64,000 bases of DNA, taken from the NCBI GenBank assembly GCA_012103255.1, contig WLXD01000004.1, positions 334,460-398,459 on the forward strand, written 5' to 3'. The translations under genes were made by a program, and so were the position numbers. The notes under the pieces were generated by a model. That model saw only the letters and a list, made by a program, of their open reading frames with translations, was not told where the DNA came from and searched no databases. Below, piece after piece: positions 17,261 to 28,000 of the stretch (the first letter of the stretch is position 1; every line of letters starts with the position of its first letter). This DNA is from Acidobacteriota bacterium. GTDB taxonomy: Bacteria > Acidobacteriota > UBA890 > WLXD01.

Positions 17261-20056
17261 TCAGTCCGAGCGTAGAGAACTCGCGGGATCCAGTGCGGCG
17301 GCACGCCGAGCCGGCAGGTAGCAGGCCAGAACCGAAACGCCCAATAGAAGCGCTGAAATTCCCACAAGAGTGAGCGGATCTGTCGGCTCCACGCCGATGA
17401 ACAGGCTGCGGAGCGCACGGGTGAGCGGAATCGCGATCGCGAGACCGATCACCACACCGAGAGCCGCCAGGCCCGCGCCGCGTCCGACCACCTGCTTGAG
17501 GATCTGCGCGGAAGTCGCGCCGAACGCCAGCCTCACACCGAGGTCACGCGTCTGCTGCCGCACCGAGTTCGCAAGCACGCCGTAGAGGCCGATCGCCGCG
17601 AGTACCAGCGCGAACGTACCGAACAGCCCGATCAACACCATGGTGAACCGCACCGGGGCCACCGCATCATCGATGTAGCTCTGCATGGAGCGCACCGCGA
17701 AGAGCGGCAGGGAGGGATCGAGGTCACTGATCACCTGCCGGATCTGCGGGAACACCTGCGCAGCATCCTGCGTCGTCCGGACAGCGAAGCTACCGCCTCC
17801 GAACGCGAGGAACCTGTGTGGGAGGTACACCGTGCGACGACCGAGTTCGGCCATGCCGGCATCGTCCCGGACGTTGGCAACCACGCCGATGATCTCGACC
17901 TCAACGAAAGTCACGGGGCCGCCCGCGAGGCCCGGCATACGAAGCGTAATCCGCTTCCCCAGCGGGCTCTCTCCCGGGAAGGTGTGCTCGGCGAGTTGTT
18001 GATCGACCAGAACGAGCTCGTTGCTCTCCGACAGCGGGTCGAAGTCGCGCCCTTGCAGCAGTGGCGTGCCCATCGTGTCGAAGTAACCGGGCATGACGCC
18101 TCGGTAGTTAGCTTCGACGCCAGGCTCCTCCGCGCTCATCGTTTCCGTGAAGAAGGATCCTGCGAACAGAGCGCCCGACAGCGGCAGGCCCGTAGTGACG
18201 CTCACCGACTCCACACCTGGAAGCGCGGTCGTGTTCTGCACCGCCTGCTTCAGGAACGCCTCGCGCACCAGCGGATCGCGATACTCGGCCCCGGGCGTCT
18301 GGAGCTGGAAAGTCAGCAGGTTGTCCGGGCGGAAGCCGGGATCCGCCGAGGTGAGGTGATCGAAACTGCGCAGCATCAAACCCGCACCAATCAACAGCAC
18401 GAGCGAGAGCGCGACTTCAGCAACCACGAGCCCGGCCCGCAACCGCGTCTTGCCAACACTGCCGCCACCGGTGCCGCGCTCGTTCAGCACGAGGTTTCCG
18501 CGAACCGACGAGAGCGCGAGGGCCGGCGCCGCACTGAACAGCACCACGGCGAGAACGGTAGCCAGGACCGTGAACAGGAGGACGCCCGTGCTGATGCCAA
18601 CGGTGTCCGCACGCGGCATGCCACCAGGCTGCAACGTCAGCATGGCCTGGACGCCCCACCCGGCGACGAGAAGACCCAGAAGTCCGCCCGTGCCGGCCAG
18701 GAGAAAGCTCTCGGTGAGTACCTGCCGGATGATGCGTCCCTTGCGCGCACCCAGCGCAGCCCGGACAGCGATTTCCTGCCGACGCTGCGTCGCGCGAGCC
18801 AACAGAAGGTTCGCCACGTTGGCGCATGCGATCAGAAGCACGAAGCCAACCGCCCCGAGCAGGGCCAAAAGTGCCGGGCGCACGTCACGCGACACGTCCT
18901 CACCCCACGGCACCGCCGTAGTGTGAATCCGACCCCGTCGATTGCGGTCGTGGTCTTCGCGCAGCTGACTGGAGATCGCCATGATCTCCTCGTTGCCCTG
19001 CTGCGGCGTGGCTCCAGGTCCCAGACGGCCGACGACCTGCAAGAAACCAGGCCCCGTGGGCTGGGTGAAATCTACCTGGACTGGACCGTATAGATCCACG
19101 GGCAGATTCGCCCCGGGGCCGCCGATCATCGGGAGCACGAACATACGGAACGCCTGAGGCATGACGCCGATCACAGTTGCCCGCCGCCCACCGATTGTGA
19201 GTTCAGTACCGACGACGTCTGGGTCGCCGCCGTACCGGCGCTGCCAGAACGCGTAGTCGAGCAAGACGACCGTCGCCGGGATCACCGCGTCCGGGTCGGA
19301 AAAGACCGCGGGGTCGAGCGGTTCGGAGTCCTGCTCGACGAAGGTCCTACCAGTCAGCGGCTGCACGCCGAGCATCCCCAGGAATCCCGGAGTCAGGTTC
19401 ATTTGCCGAACCTGTTCGGGGTCGCCGTCGTCACTCGTGACCGGCGCCTGAAACGGTCCGACGGAAGCCTCGATCATCTCGAATTGCCTGACCTGCTCAC
19501 GCAGGTTCCGAACTTCGTACGTCGCCAACGGAGCACGGGCGATGTCGTACTCGCGCATCTCGTCCGTGATGAGCATGAGCCGGTCGGGCTCGACGTAGGG
19601 CAGCGGGCGCAGTACGACCGCGTCGAGGATGCTGAAGATCGCCGTGTTGGCACCAATACCCAAGGCCAACGTGATCACAACGATCAGAGAGAATCCGGGC
19701 TGTTTGATCAGCGCGCGGACCGAGTAGCGAATATCGCTGAGAAGGGTGTCCATCAGGAGAGTCTCTTTCTCGGGGAATGTGCGAGAAGTCGAAATGAGCG
19801 GGCGCGGCCGGCGGCGCAGGCCATCAATGCGTTCAGCGACGACGGTCTTGAGAAGGTCGAGGATCTGGCGCGCCCAGAAACGTGAGACCGCAGACGTCCC
19901 GCCTCGTCGGCGAACGTCGTCCGCCCGCGCAGCCACAGCGCCGACGATGGAGTCGCCGAAGTCGGACCGGAACCGGCGCGGCGCTCCGAGCAGCACGAGC
20001 CGCACCAGCGCGGCGCCGAGACGGTCGCGGGGGAAGTCGGGAGTTGACTGAGTCAA
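17261..20056 (-). CDS. ADOP-type orphan ABC permease (module A)
   Basis: The 931-residue membrane protein has two MacB/FtsX halves. TM1 ([20 protein letters not shown]) follows an N-terminal segment of about 95 residues with the [11 protein letters not shown] motif. A large periplasmic MacB-PCD domain leads to TM2-4 ([20 protein letters not shown]), and the second half ends with [23 protein letters not shown] and [18 protein letters not shown]. This is the ADOP architecture: a full pair of FtsX domains in one chain and no ATPase gene beside it. The TTG start overlaps the PadR stop (TTGA). Export or mechanotransmission is inferred from MacB; cargo and energy source are unknown. Confidence 0.92.
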   Translation of the reverse strand: MTQSTPDFPRDRLGAALVRLVLLGAPRRFRSDFGDSIVGAVAARADDVRRRGGTSAVSRFWARQILDLLKTVVAERIDGLRRRPRPLISTSRTFPEKETLLMDTLLSDIRYSVRALIKQPGFSLIVVITLALGIGANTAIFSILDAVVLRPLPYVEPDRLMLITDEMREYDIARAPLATYEVRNLREQVRQFEMIEASVGPFQAPVTSDDGDPEQVRQMNLTPGFLGMLGVQPLTGRTFVEQDSEPLDPAVFSDPDAVIPATVVLLDYAFWQRRYGGDPDVVGTELTIGGRRATVIGVMPQAFRMFVLPMIGGPGANLPVDLYGPVQVDFTQPTGPGFLQVVGRLGPGATPQQGNEEIMAISSQLREDHDRNRRGRIHTTAVPWGEDVSRDVRPALLALLGAVGFVLLIACANVANLLLARATQRRQEIAVRAALGARKGRIIRQVLTESFLLAGTGGLLGLLVAGWGVQAMLTLQPGGMPRADTVGISTGVLLFTVLATVLAVVLFSAAPALALSSVRGNLVLNERGTGGGSVGKTRLRAGLVVAEVALSLVLLIGAGLMLRSFDHLTSADPGFRPDNLLTFQLQTPGAEYRDPLVREAFLKQAVQNTTALPGVESVSVTTGLPLSGALFAGSFFTETMSAEEPGVEANYRGVMPGYFDTMGTPLLQGRDFDPLSESNELVLVDQQLAEHTFPGESPLGKRITLRMPGLAGGPVTFVEVEIIGVVANVRDDAGMAELGRRTVYLPHRFLAFGGGSFAVRTTQDAAQVFPQIRQVISDLDPSLPLFAVRSMQSYIDDAVAPVRFTMVLIGLFGTFALVLAAIGLYGVLANSVRQQTRDLGVRLAFGATSAQILKQVVGRGAGLAALGVVIGLAIAIPLTRALRSLFIGVEPTDPLTLVGISALLLGVSVLACYLPARRAAALDPASSLRSD

Positions 20057-20406
20057 ACGGGCTCGCCGGGGTCGAGGAGTTGCGCTGCCCGCGCCCACTC
20101 AACGATCCCGTTGAGTTGCGCGACCTCGCTGGAGGCGACTTCGCGGCCGCCAACAGTGATGCGGTACTCGCGGCGAGCCGGCCCCAGACTGTTGTCTTCG
20201 TCGGCATCGATCTCGGCGATCCAACCGGCGTCGAGCATCTTCTTGATGCTGCGATACAGCGTGCCGGCGCCGAGTTCGGTGGCCCCGCCGGTACGCTCGC
20301 CAACCTCACGCATGATGCCGTAGCCGTGCTGGGCTCCGCCGGCGATGGCCAGCAGTATGTGCAGCATCGCCGGGGTTATCGAAACGTCGTTCTGCGCTCT
20401 CTTCAC
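20053..20406 (-). CDS. PadR-family repressor (module A)
   Basis: The 117-residue protein is a winged-helix PadR regulator: [26 protein letters not shown] is helix 1 plus the HGYxI recognition start, and [19 protein letters not shown] is the recognition helix and wing. [12 protein letters not shown] closes the wing, followed by a short dimerisation helix. PadR proteins usually repress their own operon and respond to a small molecule or stress. The GTG at 20406 has AAGAGG 7 nt upstream. Its stop overlaps the ADOP start, so the ADOP is its probable target. A palindrome over the promoter (20433-20460) is the likely operator. Confidence 0.93.
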   Translation of the reverse strand: MKRAQNDVSITPAMLHILLAIAGGAQHGYGIMREVGERTGGATELGAGTLYRSIKKMLDAGWIAEIDADEDNSLGPARREYRITVGGREVASSEVAQLNGIVEWARAAQLLDPGEPV

Positions 20407-20432
20407 AAGCAGCCTCTTCGCGGTTCTGGTAA

Positions 20433-20460
20433 ATCCACGACAAGTATAGCCACTGTGGAT
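20433..20460 (-). promoter_or_regulatory. Candidate PadR operator, module A
   Basis: Arms ATCCAC and GTGGAT (6 bp, perfect) flank a 16-nt spacer. Read on the minus strand, the spacer contains TATACT, a good -10 box for the padR-ADOP operon. A dimer bound here would cover the -10 region, which fits autorepression. Confidence 0.5.
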
Positions 20461-20490
20461 ATAGCGATCAAATCGCGGTGCGACATGCGC

Positions 20491-21591
20491 CTACTGCACC
20501 GGAAGTTCGCCCGAGCGGTCCAGGCCGACAAGCATCGAGGCCACCCGGCCGTAGCTCTGCACCCCGCCCTGAACGCGGTTGGACCTCAGGTAGGCATCAT
20601 TGACGCGGCTGGCGGCCCGCGTCGCCACTCCCTGGTACCGCGCCCAGAACTCCTGTCGGGCGACCAGGTCCGCACGCGGCCCCTCGGCCCACAGACTGGC
20701 CGCCTCGCTAGCTCCAACCGGGTCGTACCTGCTTGCGGCGCCAACGAGCGTCGCACTCGAGTACAGCAACGCCGAGTAGCGCAGATAGGGATCCCCGGAC
20801 TCGAGGCACGCGAGCACAGCGGCGAGGTTGGCCTCACCCTCGTCGGTGATGCCGCGCTGGTGGGCCTTCTCGTGGGCGATGGCGACCGGCTTCGACACCT
20901 CGGGGATCGCGCCGTTGAACAGCGGTTCGCCCGTGAACGGAATGAAAATCCCGCTGATGCCGAGACGCGAGAATACCGACGACGACAGCAGCGACTTGGC
21001 CGGGGCAGTCGCAAAATCGATAGCGTCGCCTGGAAGAGCGAGCCGCCGATAGGCAGCGTCCACAAGCTGATCGACCTCGGCGATGCCTAGCGGTAGCGCG
21101 GTGGGGGCCTCCGGATCGGCACCCAACTCCGAGTAGGCGGCATTCGTTGCGTGAACCAGGCGCTCTCCGAGCGCCAGCACCTCGGCGTCTCGGATCCCGC
21201 CGAGATCGAGAACGAGTCGGTCCCGCAATGGGGGCCGAGCGTAGTTGAGGCCCCAGGCGAGCAGGAATACGCCGAGGCCGAGCGCGATACCAGTCCACGC
21301 AAGAAGCGCCAGGCGACCGAGTCGTCGGGCGCGAGTTGTTGGCAACTGCGCGTACCACCACCGGCGCAGAACCACGAAACCTACAACCAGGAGGCCGACG
21401 AGGCCGATCTCGGCAAGCGGAACAGGGAACCAGCGACTCAGGCTACCGACGACTCTGGCCACGACCGGGTACGTCGCACCAGCATAGAAGCGCTCGGTGA
21501 CCTCGGGAGCCTGGAAAGCGAGCCAGCGGAATGCCAGCACTGCAGGCAGGGAGGCCGCCGCCAACCACCAGCGCATCGCGGGAATCTGCAT
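20491..21591 (-). CDS. DUF3810-family membrane protein with HExxH motif
   Basis: The 366-residue protein has three N-terminal transmembrane helices (about 5-20, 45-70, 90-115) and a soluble C-terminal domain carrying AHEKAHQRG, an HExxH zinc-protease-type motif. A Glu-rich segment (DEGEANLAAVLACLESG) follows and may give the third metal ligand. This layout matches the DUF3810 family, in which peptidase activity has been suggested but is not established as far as I know. The ATG at 21591 is preferred; an in-frame GTG nine bases upstream is possible. It is divergent from the aconitase X genes. Confidence 0.82.
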   Translation of the reverse strand: MQIPAMRWWLAAASLPAVLAFRWLAFQAPEVTERFYAGATYPVVARVVGSLSRWFPVPLAEIGLVGLLVVGFVVLRRWWYAQLPTTRARRLGRLALLAWTGIALGLGVFLLAWGLNYARPPLRDRLVLDLGGIRDAEVLALGERLVHATNAAYSELGADPEAPTALPLGIAEVDQLVDAAYRRLALPGDAIDFATAPAKSLLSSSVFSRLGISGIFIPFTGEPLFNGAIPEVSKPVAIAHEKAHQRGITDEGEANLAAVLACLESGDPYLRYSALLYSSATLVGAASRYDPVGASEAASLWAEGPRADLVARQEFWARYQGVATRAASRVNDAYLRSNRVQGGVQSYGRVASMLVGLDRSGELPVQ

Positions 21592-21670
21592 TCGACTCAC
21601 CCGCCCGTTACGGCTTGCCCTTGGCTTTGTCCGGCCCGACAATCTCGGATCTCGAATCTGGAGACGAACG

Positions 21671-22942
21671 ATGACCCTACACCTGTCCGAACAGGATCGC
21701 GCATTCCTCGATGGCAAGCACGGCCGTGCCGGCCGCTTCGCCATGTCGATCCTGGTGCGCATGGCTGAAGCGCAGGGTGCGACGGCGATGCTCGACATCA
21801 CCGGCGCCCACATCGACAGCACCGTCTATCAAGGTGAAGCGACGCTCGAGTTTGCGGAGCACCTCGCAGAACTCGGCGGGCAGGTCACTGTGCCGTCGTC
21901 GGTAAACGTCAGCGGAGTTGATCCCGAGGGATGGCGCGAGTGGGCCGTTCCCGAAGACTGGGCCATGAAGGCCTACCGACAGATGCAGGCGTACCAGTCG
22001 ATGGGATGTACGCCAACCTGGACCTGCGCGCCCTACCAGACCGCCATGCGGCCGCGCTTCGGCCAGCAGATCGCCTGGGGCGAATCGAATGCGATCGCAT
22101 TCGCCAACTCGGTGATCGGCGCCCGCACCGAGCGCTATCCCGATCTGATGGATATCTGCGCAGCAATCACAGGGCGCGTGCCGGCGCTCGGCCTCCACCT
22201 GGACGAGAACCGCCGCGGCGAACTCCTCATGCGGCTTGTCGATGTTCCCATCGAGATCCAGCGGGACGACACCTTCTGCACCGTGCTGGGCTTCCTCATG
22301 GGCCAGATTGCACAAGAACGGATCCCGGTGATCGAAGGCGTGGAGATACTCCCGACGGAAGATGACTTGAAGATGATGGGTGCCGGCGGGGCATCGGCCG
22401 GCGCCGTCGCGCTCTTCCATATCGTCGGCGTGACGCCGGAGGCCTCCACGACGGCGACCGCGTTCGGTGGTCGCGAGCCCGAGGAGACGTTCGACATCGA
22501 TCTCGCGACGCTGCAGCGGGCGCGACGCGAACTGACGACAAACGACCGGGACACGGTCGACATGGTTGCCCTCGGCAGTCCGCACTTCTCACTCGCCGAA
22601 TTCGAACGGCTGGCGCCGCTGCTCAAGGGTCGGCGCAAGCACGACAACGTTGAGTTCCTGGTCACGACGAGTCGCATGATGCGAGCGCTGGCGGAGCAGG
22701 CCGGCCTTCTGGAGCCGCTACGTGAGTTCGGCGCGCGGATCACCGTAGATACCTGCATCCTCACCACGCCGATGCTGCCGGAGAGCATCACGCAGATCAT
22801 GACGAACTCCGCCAAGTACGCCTACTACTCCCCCGGATTGCTGAACGCGCGCGTCGCGTTTGGCGGCATCGCCGATTGTGTCGAAACGGCGGTCAACGGA
22901 AAAGTGAGTCGCGACGAACGAGTCTGGGGCGCCGGAGCATGA
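21671..22942 (+). CDS. Aconitase X catalytic (large) subunit
   Basis: The 423-residue protein matches the AcnX catalytic domain: LDITGAHIDSTVYQGEA near residue 50, the cysteine motif GCTPTWTCAPYQ (Cys113 and Cys119), a WGESNAIAFANSVIGART stretch, ALGSPHFSLAEFERLA and a late VDTCIL cysteine. AcnX enzymes are [Fe-S] dehydratases. Characterised members act on cis-3-hydroxy-L-proline in bacteria and on mevalonate 5-phosphate in archaea. The large and small subunits are separate genes here, unlike the fused type. GGAG lies about 9 nt before the ATG. No proline racemase or mevalonate gene is nearby, so the substrate is open. Confidence 0.9.
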   Translation: MTLHLSEQDRAFLDGKHGRAGRFAMSILVRMAEAQGATAMLDITGAHIDSTVYQGEATLEFAEHLAELGGQVTVPSSVNVSGVDPEGWREWAVPEDWAMKAYRQMQAYQSMGCTPTWTCAPYQTAMRPRFGQQIAWGESNAIAFANSVIGARTERYPDLMDICAAITGRVPALGLHLDENRRGELLMRLVDVPIEIQRDDTFCTVLGFLMGQIAQERIPVIEGVEILPTEDDLKMMGAGGASAGAVALFHIVGVTPEASTTATAFGGREPEETFDIDLATLQRARRELTTNDRDTVDMVALGSPHFSLAEFERLAPLLKGRRKHDNVEFLVTTSRMMRALAEQAGLLEPLREFGARITVDTCILTTPMLPESITQIMTNSAKYAYYSPGLLNARVAFGGIADCVETAVNGKVSRDERVWGAGA

Positions 22943-23355
22943 GCGTCATTCAGGGTCGCGTTCTAGTAGAAGGCAGCGCAGCGGGCGCCGCGCTCACGAG
23001 CACGGAGCCACTGAGCTTCTGGGGTGGCTACGACCAGTTCACCGGCGAGGTCATCGACCGGCGGCACCCACTCTCAGGCGCGGATGCGGTGGGCACGGTG
23101 CTGGTTCTGCCAGCGTCGCGGGGCTCATCGACGACCGCCGCGGTGTTGCTCGAGGCCATTCGCCGCGAGAACGCGCCCGCGGTGATCATCACGCGCGGTA
23201 CCGATCGTTTCCTGACCCTGGCGGCGATCGTCGCTCACGAGATGTACGACCGCACGATCGGCATCGTCAGCGTCGATGCGGATGGGTTCGAACAACTCCT
23301 TGGGGCCGGCCAGCTGGAGGTCACTCCGGACGGTCAAATCACCCGACCAGACTGA
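22939..23355 (+). CDS. Aconitase X swivel (small) subunit
   Basis: The 138-residue protein is the DUF126/AcnX swivel domain that completes the active site of the large subunit. It shows the expected GRVLVEGSAAGAAL opening, the YDQFTGEVIDRRHPLSG segment and the substrate-binding PASRGSSTTAAVLLEAI motif (about residues 55-71). The ATG overlaps the large-subunit stop (ATGA), so the two chains are made in fixed ratio and surely form one enzyme. The length is that of free-standing AcnX small subunits. Confidence 0.9.
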   Translation: MSVIQGRVLVEGSAAGAALTSTEPLSFWGGYDQFTGEVIDRRHPLSGADAVGTVLVLPASRGSSTTAAVLLEAIRRENAPAVIITRGTDRFLTLAAIVAHEMYDRTIGIVSVDADGFEQLLGAGQLEVTPDGQITRPD

Positions 23356-23383
23356 CCCCTCCCGCCATCGGGCAGGCCGGGCG

Positions 23384-23389
23384 TATAAT
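23384..23389 (+). promoter_or_regulatory. Candidate -10 box for the GT2-thioesterase-LVIVD row
   Basis: A perfect TATAAT stands in the 72-nt gap 39 nt before the GTG at 23428. No good -35 hexamer is seen at 16-18 nt spacing, so this is a partial promoter call. Confidence 0.4.
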
Positions 23390-23427
23390 CACGGCCCCAC
23401 CCACCCCGCAGCCCGCCGAGTCCACCC

Positions 23428-24636
23428 GTGAATATCAGCCTGGAACAGGTCGACATCGGCCTGCGGATTGCGTCGTCGATCGCGGCCGGAGTGTGGATCC
23501 TCATCGCTCTCGACAGACTCCGTTGGTGGCCCTCGCAGTGGAGCCTCCACCTCGACGCCGCAGCGCGCGAGCCACGCCCCAACGAGTTCGGCGAAATCGT
23601 CGCCGTCGTGCCCGCGCGCAACGAGGCTTCCGTGCTGCCCCGCACCCTTCCGCGCCTGCTCAAGCAACGAGAGTGGCTGCGGAGCATCGTGGTGGTAGAT
23701 GACCGCTCACGGGACAAGACCGTCTCCAGCGCCGTTCGGCTGGCCGATGGCACGCCAGCGGAAGGCCATCTCCAGGTCGAGAAAATCACCGAGACCGATC
23801 CCGACTGGAGCCCCAAGACGTACGCAATGCAGCGCGGTTATGAGGTAGCGACCGCCGACTGGGACGGCGACCCGTCACGCCAGTGGGTTCTCTTCACCGA
23901 CGCCGACATCCTCCACCCGGCATTCTGCATGACACGTCTGATGGCCAAGGTCGGCGCCGGGGAGGTGGACATGATCTCGGTGATGGTGCGGGTGCGCTCA
24001 CGAAGCTTCTGGGAGTGGTTGCTGATTCCAACCTACGTCTACCTGTTTCAGAGCATTCGCCCCTTCCGGCGGGCCTCGAGCACGGGACGACCTTCGGCGG
24101 CCAGCTACGTCATCCTCGTGCGGCGATCGGCGCTCGAAGAGGCTGGCGGGCTCGAGGCAGTGCGCGGCGACACCGCGGTGGGACTGGCACTCGCGCGTGC
24201 CATCCGCAGCAGCGGCGGCAGGTGCTGGATCGGGCTCGATCCTGACATTCGCTCGTTGCGCACCTACGACAGCTACGCAGCAATCCAGGACAAGGTGTCC
24301 CGCACGGCCTTCGAGAACGCGGGCGGCGGCTACTTCAGAGCGCTGATGGCACTCCTGACGATGGCCGTCCTGTTCGTTCTGCCGCCAGCGATGATGATCT
24401 ACGGTGCCGTCCGTTTCGATCTCATCACGGGAATCACCGGTGCAATTGGTTGGATCCTGGGGATGGCGACCTACCTGCCCGTGGTGCAATACCTGGGAGC
24501 GCCTTCGGGCATGACACTCGCCCTACCGCTCTCGGCCGGGCTCACCGGCTGGATGCTGCTGCGCTCCACGATGCGACGGATCACGGGACGCAAGCAGCCC
24601 TGGCGGGAACCCACGGAGATGGATCTAACCGCATGA
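23428..24636 (+). CDS. HpnB-like family 2 glycosyltransferase
   Basis: The 402-residue protein has an N-terminal membrane helix, a GT2 catalytic domain and three C-terminal helices. Motifs include EIVAVVPARNEASVLPRTL (nucleotide site), VVVDDRSRDKT, and the metal-binding FTDADILHP. The segments WEWLLIPTYVYLFQSIRPF and SVMVRVRSRSF resemble hopene-associated glycosyltransferase HpnB. No squalene-hopene cyclase or other hpn gene is in the window, so a link to hopanoids is only by similarity. It should transfer a sugar to a lipid at the inner membrane. The stop overlaps the thioesterase ATG. Confidence 0.82.
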   Translation: MNISLEQVDIGLRIASSIAAGVWILIALDRLRWWPSQWSLHLDAAAREPRPNEFGEIVAVVPARNEASVLPRTLPRLLKQREWLRSIVVVDDRSRDKTVSSAVRLADGTPAEGHLQVEKITETDPDWSPKTYAMQRGYEVATADWDGDPSRQWVLFTDADILHPAFCMTRLMAKVGAGEVDMISVMVRVRSRSFWEWLLIPTYVYLFQSIRPFRRASSTGRPSAASYVILVRRSALEEAGGLEAVRGDTAVGLALARAIRSSGGRCWIGLDPDIRSLRTYDSYAAIQDKVSRTAFENAGGGYFRALMALLTMAVLFVLPPAMMIYGAVRFDLITGITGAIGWILGMATYLPVVQYLGAPSGMTLALPLSAGLTGWMLLRSTMRRITGRKQPWREPTEMDLTA

Positions 24637-25055
24637 GTGCAGCGCGGCACAGCATCGGCGTCGAGGTCCGCTACGCCGAGACGGACGCGATGGGCATCGT
24701 GCACCACAGCAACTACCTGGTCTGGTTCGAACTTGCCCGGACGCACCTCTGCCGCCAGACCGGCAAGGACTACGCCGCGATCGAGCGCGACGGCCACCAG
24801 CTCACGGTCACCCGGTCGGATCTGCGCTATCGACGCCCAGCGCGCTACGGCGACTCGGTTGTTGTGACCGCCTGGATCGACGACCTCGCGAGCCGCCGCG
24901 TGCGGTTCGGATACGAGGTGCAGCGTACGGAGGACCTCCTCACGACGGGGACCACCGAACATATCTGGATCGACCGCACCGGCCGCCCCTGTCGTGGTCC
25001 AGAAGCCCTGATGCCAGCCTTCCGGCGACTCGCCGGAATCGAGGAGAGTCCGTAG
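24633..25055 (+). CDS. YbgC/4-hydroxybenzoyl-CoA thioesterase-like hotdog protein
   Basis: The 140-residue hotdog-fold protein carries the 4HBT signature ETDAMGIVHHSNYLVWFELART (described here as ETDAMGIVHHSNY then LVWFELART), with Asp18 as the probable catalytic residue. RYRRPARYGDSVVV is the next conserved strand. Such enzymes hydrolyse acyl-CoA or acyl-ACP thioesters in the cytoplasm. It sits between an HpnB-like GT2 (ATGA overlap) and the LVIVD protein (TAGTG overlap), so the three are one translation unit. The acyl substrate is unknown. Confidence 0.88.
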   Translation: MSAARHSIGVEVRYAETDAMGIVHHSNYLVWFELARTHLCRQTGKDYAAIERDGHQLTVTRSDLRYRRPARYGDSVVVTAWIDDLASRRVRFGYEVQRTEDLLTTGTTEHIWIDRTGRPCRGPEALMPAFRRLAGIEESP

Positions 25056-28000
25056 TGTCGTCAATTCCGCTCCCCGCGCTCCGACTCCGTCACCTCTCCA
25101 CCGCGCTCGTAGTCCTGATGGCGGCCACGATCGGCCATCCGGCCATGTCGGCCCAGCAGGATCAGCGGGTCGTGGTCGAGCCTGCCGCGCTCGAACTCTC
25201 GATCGGCGAGACCGCGCAACTGAACGCACACGTCGTTGATGCAACGGGTAGCGCGGTCGCGGACGCCCCGATTCTCTTTTACTCACTAGCCCGCAGCGCC
25301 GTGAGCGTGACGCCGGATGGCCGCCTCGAAGCGCATGCTGCCGGCACCTTCCAGGTCGCGGCGCTGTCGCCGCGCGAGATCGTCCCCGGAGAACCGGCCG
25401 ACCGAACAGGGCGCTACGACTCAGGCATTCGAACGCTGATTACCGTCACCGTGGCTCCTCTTCCGATCAGCTCTCTCGACTGGTCCGGGACTCCCACTGA
25501 GCTCCCCGTAGGCGCGAGCGTTCCGTTGCACGTGGTCGCGCTCGATAGCCGCGGAGCGGAGATCTCGACGCCGGTCGAGGTCACCTCTTCAAACCCGGAG
25601 GTTCTCAGCGTTGGCCCGACGGGTCTGCTGCGCGCTCTCCGGGCAGGATCCGCAACGTTGCGCGGAGGTGCCGAACTTCCGTCGGATCGCCTCGTTGTGA
25701 CGATTGTCCCCAACCCGGTGTCGGCCCTCGAGATGGACGACATGCACGCGAACGTCGTGACCGGTGAGGTCGTGGATGCGTCTGCGACACCCAGCGGTTC
25801 CGATGGTAGTGCGCTGACGGGTCATCCACCCACCTACTCGTTAGAGAGTTGGCCGGACCCGGCGCGGCCTGAATCGGTTGGCGCCGGAGCACCGGCGATG
25901 GTCACTGAAGACGGCAAGTTCGTTGCAGAAAAGCCCGGGATCTACGCGGTCACCGCCAGGGTCGGCGACGTTCGTCGGACGCGGATGATCACCGTGACTC
26001 CGCGGAATGTGGGCCGCAGCGTCGAGATGCTCGGGCAGGCGCCCATCCGCGACCGTGTGACCTCGGACCTGTGGGTATGGGAAGCCTCCGACGGTCGCGA
26101 CTACGCCATCGTCGGCACGTGGAACGCCGAGGGACACGCCTACATCTACGACGTCACCGACCCCGGCAACATGGTCAGAGTCGAAGAGGTCCAGGTGGAC
26201 GCACGGACCGTGAACGACGTGAAGGTCTCCGAAGACGGCCGCGTTGCGGTGATCTCTCGTGAGGGCGCATCCAATCGCCGCAACGGGCTCGTGATCCTGG
26301 ACGTGTCCGATCCGACCGACGTTCAGATCCTGGCGCAGTACGACGATCAACTCACGGGCGGCGTCCACAACGTGTTCGTCCACGATGACCACGTATACGC
26401 CGTGAACAACGGGCGTCGCGTCGACATCATCAACATCGAGGACCCGCGTAGTCCCTATCGGGTGGGCCGATTCGAAACTGACACTCCGGGACGCTCCGTG
26501 CACGACGTCTGGGTACACAACGGCGTCGCTTATGAGGCCGGTCGCACGGACGGCCTCGTGGTCTTCGATGTAGGCGGCGGTGGCGCGGGCGGCGCGCCGA
26601 ACAATCCGGTAGAGATGGCTCGAATTCCGCAGCTCACCGGCTGGAACCACAGCGCCTGGCCGTTCGAGAGTCCGTCCACAGGCAAGCGATACGTGCTCGG
26701 AGGTGACGAGGCCTTCTACAGCCATCCGATGGCGCCGGAATCGGGCGGCATCAACTGGCGCGAAAAGCTGCCGTCACGCGCCAAGGGGTGGATCCATTTC
26801 GTGGACATCACCGATCCGGCCGAGCCGCGCGAGACTGCCCGGTACCAGGTGCCGGAGTCCGGTCCGCACAACTACTGGATCGACGAGGAGCGCGAACTGC
26901 TCTACATCGGTCACTTCGACGCCGGTCTGCGGGTTGTCGACATCTCCGGAGAACTCGTCGGCGACCTGTACCGTCAGGGCCGCGAGGTGGCGCATTTCTT
27001 CACGGATGACCCCGAAGGGTTCATCCCGAACGCGCCCTTCGTGTGGGGTCCGCAGCCGCACAAAGGCACGATCTTCCTGGCCGACTTCTCGAGCGGCCTG
27101 TGGGCCGTGCGACTTGCTCCGAACCCGTTCGTATCGACGGGGAACACCACGAACGCGTTCGGATTCGCGGAAAACCGCGCAGATGCGGATGCAGACGGCC
27201 CGACTGTGACCCCGGTCGAGGTTGACCTTGCGGAAGGCGAATCGATCGCACTCGACGCGGCTACCTCAGATTCGACTCCGGTGCTCTTCTTCTCCCGCGC
27301 ACCCCAGGCCGTCTCCGTCACCCCCGTCGGGGTCGTGACGGCGCACCGCGCCGGCGAATACGAGATCGTCGCACTGGCTCCTACCGCAAGTGTCGACGCG
27401 GACTCGGCCACTGCAAGCGTCGCAGGGCGTCGAACCGTGATCGTGGTCCGCGTCGATCCTGCTCCGGCCTCAGAGCTCGAGTTGACCAATGTGCCGACCA
27501 CGGTCGTCGCGGGCTCGGCGCTCACAGTCGGCGCGCGGTTCACCGACGGCACCGGCCGCGTTCGCGATCTCCGTCCTCATATCGTCCTCGATCAGGGCCA
27601 GTACTCCAACCGCTGGGTTCCCCAAGGCGCGATCTTCGAGGGTTCATCCAACGCACATCCGTTCTATCGGCGCGAGCGGCCCGACACCTACCCGTACGAG
27701 GCCGCCGGATTGCTCCTGGCCGAAGAGGCTGGCGACGTCATGCTGCGAGCGACCGACAACGCCGTCGCCAATCGGCACGAAAGGGCGCTGCGCATCGTCC
27801 CGAACCGGACCCAGCAACTCGAACTAACGACCCACGCGACCACCATCAGCACCGGCGACGTGCTCCGGGTCAACGCTCGCGCGCTCGACGCTGCCGGCGC
27901 GACCGTCCCGCCTGCTGAGAGCGCGCTGCGCTTCGCGCTTCGCGCCTATCCCGATGCAGACCGGGCGGAGGGTCGCGCTGCGGGTGCCTCCGCACAGATT

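Noticed and set aside
17816..19093. A 425-codon plus-strand frame inside ADOP A
   Set aside because: Its His/Arg/Gln-rich translation is a codon shadow of the permease and has no signal of selection.
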